From positions 1 to 18,738 of the forward strand of contig VBCT01000045.1 of NCBI GenBank assembly GCA_005882235.1: DNA of 18,738 nucleotides, written 5' to 3'. The notes beneath the pieces are model-generated. The model was given only the letters and a program-made list of their open reading frames with translations. It did no database searches and had not been told where the DNA came from. Source of the stretch: Betaproteobacteria bacterium. Its GTDB lineage: Bacteria > Pseudomonadota > Gammaproteobacteria > Burkholderiales > SG8-39. This document shows, in pieces, positions 15,439 to 18,738 of this stretch (position 1 is the stretch's first letter; every line of letters starts with the position of its first letter). The translations under genes and the position numbers were made by a program.

Positions 15439-15816
15439 ATGACCAAGATACTGTGCGTTGAGGACAACGAGGACAACCTGTTCGCGCTGCACAAGCGCTT
15501 GAGCCTCGCCGGATTCGAAGTCAAGGTCGCAACGAATGGCACGGAGGGCGTCGATTGGGCGAAGACACTCCGGCCCCATCTCATCGTGATGGACCTGAGA
15601 CTTCCGGGGTTCGACGGCTGGGAGGCGACGCGCCGTCTGAAAAGTCAGCCAGAAACGAAACACATCCCGATCATCGTCGTCACCGCCGATACGTCAGAGA
15701 AAAGCCGTGAGAAGTCGTTCGCCGCCGGTTGTGACGACTACGAATTGAAGCCGGTTGATTTTGAGAAACTGTTCAAGAAAATTCACTCGCTTCTCAGCCG
15801 GGGCCCGAAAGCGTGA
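15439..15816 (+). CDS. Single-domain response regulator (CheY/DivK-like)
   Basis: A 125-residue receiver domain with no output domain. Acidic residues Glu8-Asp9, phosphoacceptor Asp52 in IVMDLRLPGFDG, switch Thr82 in VVTAD, and Lys104 in ELKPVD are all present, so it should accept phosphate. Its layout most resembles DivK and the receivers of hybrid kinases. A strong AAGGAGAGG (15425-15433) precedes the ATG. No histidine kinase is nearby, so it is an orphan. It sits after the Nudix gene and converges with yacG (29 bp between stops). It appears inserted into an otherwise conserved gene order. Partner and output are unknown. Confidence 0.92.
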   Translation: MTKILCVEDNEDNLFALHKRLSLAGFEVKVATNGTEGVDWAKTLRPHLIVMDLRLPGFDGWEATRRLKSQPETKHIPIIVVTADTSEKSREKSFAAGCDDYELKPVDFEKLFKKIHSLLSRGPKA

Positions 15817-15845
15817 CGGTTGGGGGCGTAGGATGCAAGGAAGGT

Positions 15846-16055
15846 TCAATCCCTGATCCCTGATCCTCGATCCGGCTCTTCCGCATCCGTCGCATCCTTG
15901 CCTTCCTCCTCCGGAACCCGGAACTTCTCCATCGCCCAGTCGCCTAGATCGATCAGCTTGCAGCGTTCGGAGCAGAACGGCCGGTAGCGGTTTTCCGCGA
16001 TCCACGCCACCTGTGCACCGCAGCGCGGGCAGCTCACGAAGCGCGCCTTGGTCAC
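15846..16055 (-). CDS. yacG: YacG zinc-binding DNA gyrase inhibitor
   Basis: A 69-residue small zinc protein. The four cysteines Cys9, Cys12, Cys28 and Cys32 (CPRC then CSERC) form the YacG zinc finger, followed by the conserved KLIDLGDW segment at 33-40. In E. coli YacG binds GyrB and blocks DNA binding. The acidic tail EEEGKDATDAEEP is normal. The last residues GSGIRD come from a GATC-containing repeat (15850-15873) and may be recent. The start is a GTG at 16055, four bases after the zapD stop, so the genes are co-transcribed. Homologues are 60-70 residues. Confidence 0.93.
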   Translation of the reverse strand: MTKARFVSCPRCGAQVAWIAENRYRPFCSERCKLIDLGDWAMEKFRVPEEEGKDATDAEEPDRGSGIRD

Positions 16056-16059
16056 AGTC

Positions 16060-16803
16060 TTACAAATTGCAGAAAGTCAGCTCGAACTCGACGTCCGCCT
16101 CGCATACCCGGGTGCCGAAAGTGCTGAAGCGGACGTTCAGCGCGTAACGGTTGGCGCTGATCTCGGGGATGAACTGCGATTCGCGCGGAAGCCGGATGCG
16201 CACCATCTGCGACATCTTGCCGCCGAGCATTTGCGAGAAAGCGGCACGGTGGGCAACGTGCCTCACGGGCTTGCCGCCTTCGCGCAGCAGTTTCAGCACG
16301 ATGGACGACGCGTCCCGGATCGGCAGCAACGGGGAAATCCAGGTGCCGAGGTCGGCTCCGCGCCTGGCGCCTTCGCGGTGCAGCCAGAAATGATAGGAGG
16401 GCAGGTCGAATTCGCAAACCCCGCCGGGTATCCCGCTGCGCTGCTTGATCGACATCAGCCAATCGTTCTCGCGAAGGTACTGGCCGATCTTGCCGGTCAT
16501 CGCGAAGAGGGCTGCGCTCGAACGCTCGATGTCGGAGATGACCTCCCGGAGCACGCCCTCCGCGATCTGGGGGTTGTTGCGAAATCCGAGCAGGATCTGT
16601 TTCTGTCGCTCGAGCTCCTGCAGCAGGTCCGACTTGAGTTCCGCGCGACCGGCGACTTCCAGGATTTCGAACAGCGTCATCAGGGCGGCATGGTGCGCGC
16701 ACGAATCTACCTGGGCGACGAAGTAATTGGCGCGCTCGAACAGGTCTTCCAGACGCAGCAAGGTCCGGATTCGTTCGTTCAGCGGATACTCGTAGGTGAT
16801 CAC
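16060..16803 (-). CDS. zapD: Cell division protein ZapD
   Basis: A 247-residue DUF1342 protein. ZapD cross-links FtsZ filaments by binding the FtsZ C-terminal peptide. The start YEYPLNERIRTLLRLEDLF matches the family N-terminus. A helical domain covers about residues 10-110 and the beta-rich domain contains PSYHFWLHRE and the ending FSTFGTRVCEADVEFELTFCNL. Length is normal. The GTG at 16803 has no clear ribosome binding site. It lies 93 bp from coaE, with a candidate promoter in the gap. It is notable that a gene whose product binds the FtsZ tail shares the region with the small FtsZ-tail-like ORF at 6484. Confidence 0.93.
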   Translation of the reverse strand: MITYEYPLNERIRTLLRLEDLFERANYFVAQVDSCAHHAALMTLFEILEVAGRAELKSDLLQELERQKQILLGFRNNPQIAEGVLREVISDIERSSAALFAMTGKIGQYLRENDWLMSIKQRSGIPGGVCEFDLPSYHFWLHREGARRGADLGTWISPLLPIRDASSIVLKLLREGGKPVRHVAHRAAFSQMLGGKMSQMVRIRLPRESQFIPEISANRYALNVRFSTFGTRVCEADVEFELTFCNL

Positions 16804-16857
16804 CTTGACGCCCGCGGATGGGAGGGTAGGCGATTGATCCCGGGGGAGCCTCGCCGG

Positions 16858-16886
16858 ATTCTCCCCGATCCGCCGCGAATTGACAA
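16858..16886 (-). promoter_or_regulatory. Candidate promoter for zapD-yacG
   Basis: On the minus strand TTGTCA (16886-16881) and GAGAAT (16863-16858) are exactly 17 bp apart. They match five of six and four of six consensus bases. The site lies in the only sizeable gap (93 bp) of the pilD-coaE-zapD-yacG block and would allow zapD-yacG expression independent of pilD-coaE. Confidence 0.4.
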
Positions 16887-16896
16887 CGGGCGCGCG

Positions 16897-17517
16897 CTAT
16901 GACGTTGTCTTGGAGCGCGCGGCAAGCGTGAGGTATTTCTCATTCAGATTCGACACCTGGCGCTCGAGCGCCCCGGGTGTTCCGCTGTTGTCGATCACGT
17001 CGTCGGCTCGGGCGAGGCGCTGCTCTCGCGTAGCCTGCGCGGCGAGGATGGCGCGCACTTCGGTCTCCGAGAGGCCGCTTCGCCGCATGGCTCGCTCGAC
17101 CTGCTGCGCCTCGGGACAATCGACCACGAGCACCCGCGCGTAGCGCGATCGGTCGACCCCGCTCTCCACCAGGAGCGGAACCACCATAATTGCGTAGGGG
17201 CTTTGCGTGCGAGCGCTCCGGCGAGCGCTTTCCTCGCGTACGAGCGGATGCAGGATCGCCTCGAGCTTCTTTCTCGCCGCCGCATCGCCGAACACGAGCT
17301 TACGCATCGCGTCACGATCGAGGGCGCCGTCCGCGCCGATCAAGCTTGCGCCGAACGCAGAGCGTATCGCCCCGATCGCCTCGCCCCCCGGACGCGTGAG
17401 CTCGTGGGCGATCTCGTCGGTTTCGATCACGGCAACCCCGCGTTTGGCGAACAGCCCGGCGACCACGCTCTTGCCGCTGCCGATGCCGCCCGTGAGTCCA
17501 ACCGTGTAAGGCTTCAC
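16897..17517 (-). CDS. coaE: Dephospho-CoA kinase CoaE
   Basis: A 206-residue P-loop kinase that phosphorylates dephospho-CoA in the last step of CoA synthesis. Walker A GGIGSGKS is at residues 10-17, the catalytic region TDEIAHEL at 33-40 (Asp34), and the CoA-domain signatures are ILHPLV at 88-93, VPLLVES, VVDCP and the C-terminal lid RLARADDVIDNSG. The start is GTG at 17517, which overlaps the pilD stop as GTGA. The open frame continues further upstream inside pilD but is not CoaE-like. Association with pilD is conserved in gamma- and betaproteobacteria. Confidence 0.96.
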   Translation of the reverse strand: MKPYTVGLTGGIGSGKSVVAGLFAKRGVAVIETDEIAHELTRPGGEAIGAIRSAFGASLIGADGALDRDAMRKLVFGDAAARKKLEAILHPLVREESARRSARTQSPYAIMVVPLLVESGVDRSRYARVLVVDCPEAQQVERAMRRSGLSETEVRAILAAQATREQRLARADDVIDNSGTPGALERQVSNLNEKYLTLAARSKTTS

Positions 17518-18377
17518 ATGAACTGGTTGAAGTATTGGCGGGTGATCTGGGGTCCCCAGAACAGGGCGACGATCCCTGCAGCGCCCAAATACGGCCCGAA
17601 AGGGATCGGCACGCTGCGGCCGTGCCGGGCAAAAACCATGAGGGCGATTCCCACGGCCGCCCCGATGAAGGACGACAGCAGGATCGTGAGCGGCAAGACC
17701 TGCCACCCGCACCACGCGCCGATCGCGGCGAGCAGCTTGAAATCGCCGAATCCCATTCCCTCCTTGCCTGTTACGAGCTTGAACAGCCAGTACACGCTCC
17801 ACAGGGCGAGATATCCCCCGGCCGCTCCGATCACCGCGGAACGCAGGTCGGTGAAGACACCGCCCGCATTGGCGAGCAATCCCAGCCACAAGAGCGGCAG
17901 CGTGATCGAGTCGGGCAGCAGCTGAGTATCGAAATCGATGAAGCTCGCGGCGACGATGCACCACACGAACACCATCGCCGCGAACGCCGCGGCGCCGAAG
18001 CCGAAGTGCACCGCCGACCAGGCCGCGGCAGCGCCACCGAGCAGCTCGACCAGCGGATAGCGCCCGCTGACGCGCGCCTTGCACGCCGAGCAGCGTCCGC
18101 GCAGCATCACCCAGGAAACGAGCGGGATGTTTTCGGCCGCGCTGATGGTGTGGCCGCATGCGGGGCAGCGCGAGCGCGGAACGAAAAGGTTGAACCTTTC
18201 CGCCGGAGCGACGGTCTCGCCGCGCAGGTCCGCGCATTCCTCCTGCCAACCGCGCTCCATCATCTTCGGCAAGCGATGAATGACTACGTTCAGGAACGAC
18301 CCGACCACGAGCCCGAACACCAGGCACAGCCACGGGAACACCATCGGATGGGCGGCCGTCTTGAGAATGTCGCTCAT
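17514..18377 (-). CDS. pilD: Type IV prepilin peptidase / N-methylase PilD
   Basis: A 287-residue inner-membrane aspartyl protease that cuts the leader from type IV pilins and methylates the new N-terminus. Signatures are GSFLNVVIHRLP at 26-37 and two zinc-type cysteine pairs (Cys71/Cys74, Cys96/Cys99) in the cytoplasmic loop. The catalytic aspartates lie in IDFDTQLLPD (Asp148-Asp150 area) and GFGDFKLL (Asp212). About eight hydrophobic helices are visible. It probably also processes type II secretion pseudopilins if present. The ATG at 18377 lies only about 10 bp after a strong terminator and has no Shine-Dalgarno sequence, so expression must come from read-through or a start close to the codon. 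Confidence 0.96.
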   Translation of the reverse strand: MSDILKTAAHPMVFPWLCLVFGLVVGSFLNVVIHRLPKMMERGWQEECADLRGETVAPAERFNLFVPRSRCPACGHTISAAENIPLVSWVMLRGRCSACKARVSGRYPLVELLGGAAAAWSAVHFGFGAAAFAAMVFVWCIVAASFIDFDTQLLPDSITLPLLWLGLLANAGGVFTDLRSAVIGAAGGYLALWSVYWLFKLVTGKEGMGFGDFKLLAAIGAWCGWQVLPLTILLSSFIGAAVGIALMVFARHGRSVPIPFGPYLGAAGIVALFWGPQITRQYFNQFM

Positions 18378-18385
18378 CGGATCAA

Positions 18386-18416
18386 TTAAAAAGGGTTACG
18401 GCCGGGCCGTAACCCC
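18386..18416 (-). terminator. Intrinsic terminator after pilC
   Basis: On the minus strand a perfect 10-bp stem GGGTTACGGC/GCCGTAACCC with a 3-base loop is followed by TTTTTAATTG. It ends pilC transcription, and its T-run lies about 10 bp before the pilD ATG. Pairing of the stem was checked base by base. Confidence 0.88.
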
Positions 18417-18444
18417 TTCGCCCAGGTACGTGATGGGAATAATG

Positions 18445-18738
18445 CTAGACCGCTTGGCCGATCTTGAAGATCGGCAGGTACATCGCGATCACCATGCCGC
18501 CGATCAGCACGCCGAGCACCACCATGATCATCGGTTCCATCAGACTGGTGAGCGCGTCAACCGCGTCGTCGACCTCCGCCTCGAAGAAGTCGGCGACTTT
18601 GCCGAGCATGGCATCGAGCGCGCCGGATTCCTCCCCGATCGACACCATCTGCACGACCATGTTGGGAAATACGTTGGATTCCTGCATCGAGGCCGTCAGG
18701 CTCGTCCCGGTGCTCACCTTCCGCTGGATTTCTTTGGT
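18445..18738 (-). CDS. pilC: Type IV pilus inner-membrane protein PilC (C-terminal part)
   Basis: The minus-strand frame is open to the window edge, so the gene continues beyond it; 97 residues are visible. They match the C-terminal GspF/T2SF domain: the start KEIQRKVSTG, then VVQMVSIGEESGALDAMLGK, the charged segment DFFEAEVDDAVD, and the final transmembrane helix and tail beginning EPMIMVVLGV and ending YLPIFKIGQAV. PilC is the platform that the PilB and PilT motors act on. It ends at the terminator before pilD. Confidence 0.95.
   Translation of the reverse strand, partial: TKEIQRKVSTGTSLTASMQESNVFPNMVVQMVSIGEESGALDAMLGKVADFFEAEVDDAVDALTSLMEPMIMVVLGVLIGGMVIAMYLPIFKIGQAV

Noticed and set aside
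16048..16902. Plus-strand frame of 284 codons opposite zapD
   Set aside because: No motifs; zapD is a clear family match on the minus strand.
17535..18389. Plus-strand frame of 284 codons opposite pilD
   Set aside because: Low-complexity, charged translation with no domain; pilD has all catalytic motifs.

Overview
The window is 18.7 kb of GC-rich, gene-dense chromosome from a Gram-negative bacterium, most likely a betaproteobacterium. The evidence is the gene order. A division and cell-wall (dcw) cluster tail (murG end, murC, murB, ddl, ftsQ, ftsA, ftsZ) runs into lpxC, a dciA-type DUF721 gene, an M23 peptidase gene, secA, argJ, a DUF815 ATPase gene and a Nudix/ThiE-like fusion. An opposite-strand block of pilC, pilD, coaE, zapD and yacG follows. 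This is inferred from gene order and protein motifs; no database search was possible.

Left region (1-7862, all plus strand). The Mur ligase and ddl genes overlap by a few bases (ATGA or GTGA junctions) and make the UDP-MurNAc peptide precursors. ftsQ, ftsA and ftsZ follow as the divisome core, and ftsZ has a near-perfect ribosome binding site. Between ftsZ and lpxC lies an unannotated-looking 49-residue, strongly basic ORF (6484-6633). It carries two copies of a P-x-Y-L-R-K motif that imitates the FtsZ C-terminal peptide IPAFLRKQAD encoded just upstream. This is the most unusual item in the window. lpxC follows with its own extended -10 promoter, then a small two-helix membrane protein.

Middle region (7871-15297). 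dciA runs on the minus strand. It converges on the small membrane protein gene and diverges from an M23 peptidase gene across a 45-bp control region containing a perfect TACGTACGTA palindrome. secA, argJ, the DUF815 ATPase gene and the Nudix/ThiE-like gene then run rightwards. The last three are only 3-4 bp apart. The ThiE-like half lacks several residues needed for thiamine phosphate synthase.

Right region (15298-18738). An orphan single-domain response regulator sits at the junction with a minus-strand operon read right to left: pilD, coaE, zapD, yacG. pilC enters from the right edge and ends at a strong intrinsic terminator whose U-tract stops about 10 bp before the pilD start codon.

The genes cover envelope precursor synthesis, Z-ring assembly (FtsZ, FtsA, FtsQ, ZapD), lipid A commitment (LpxC), protein export (SecA), septal or wall hydrolysis (M23), helicase loading (DciA), CoA and arginine synthesis, and type IV pilus maturation. 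No gene-free stretch exceeds 300 bases; the longest (9260-9400 and 15298-15438) are about 140 bp. I saw no tRNA, rRNA, CRISPR array, insertion sequence or prophage.
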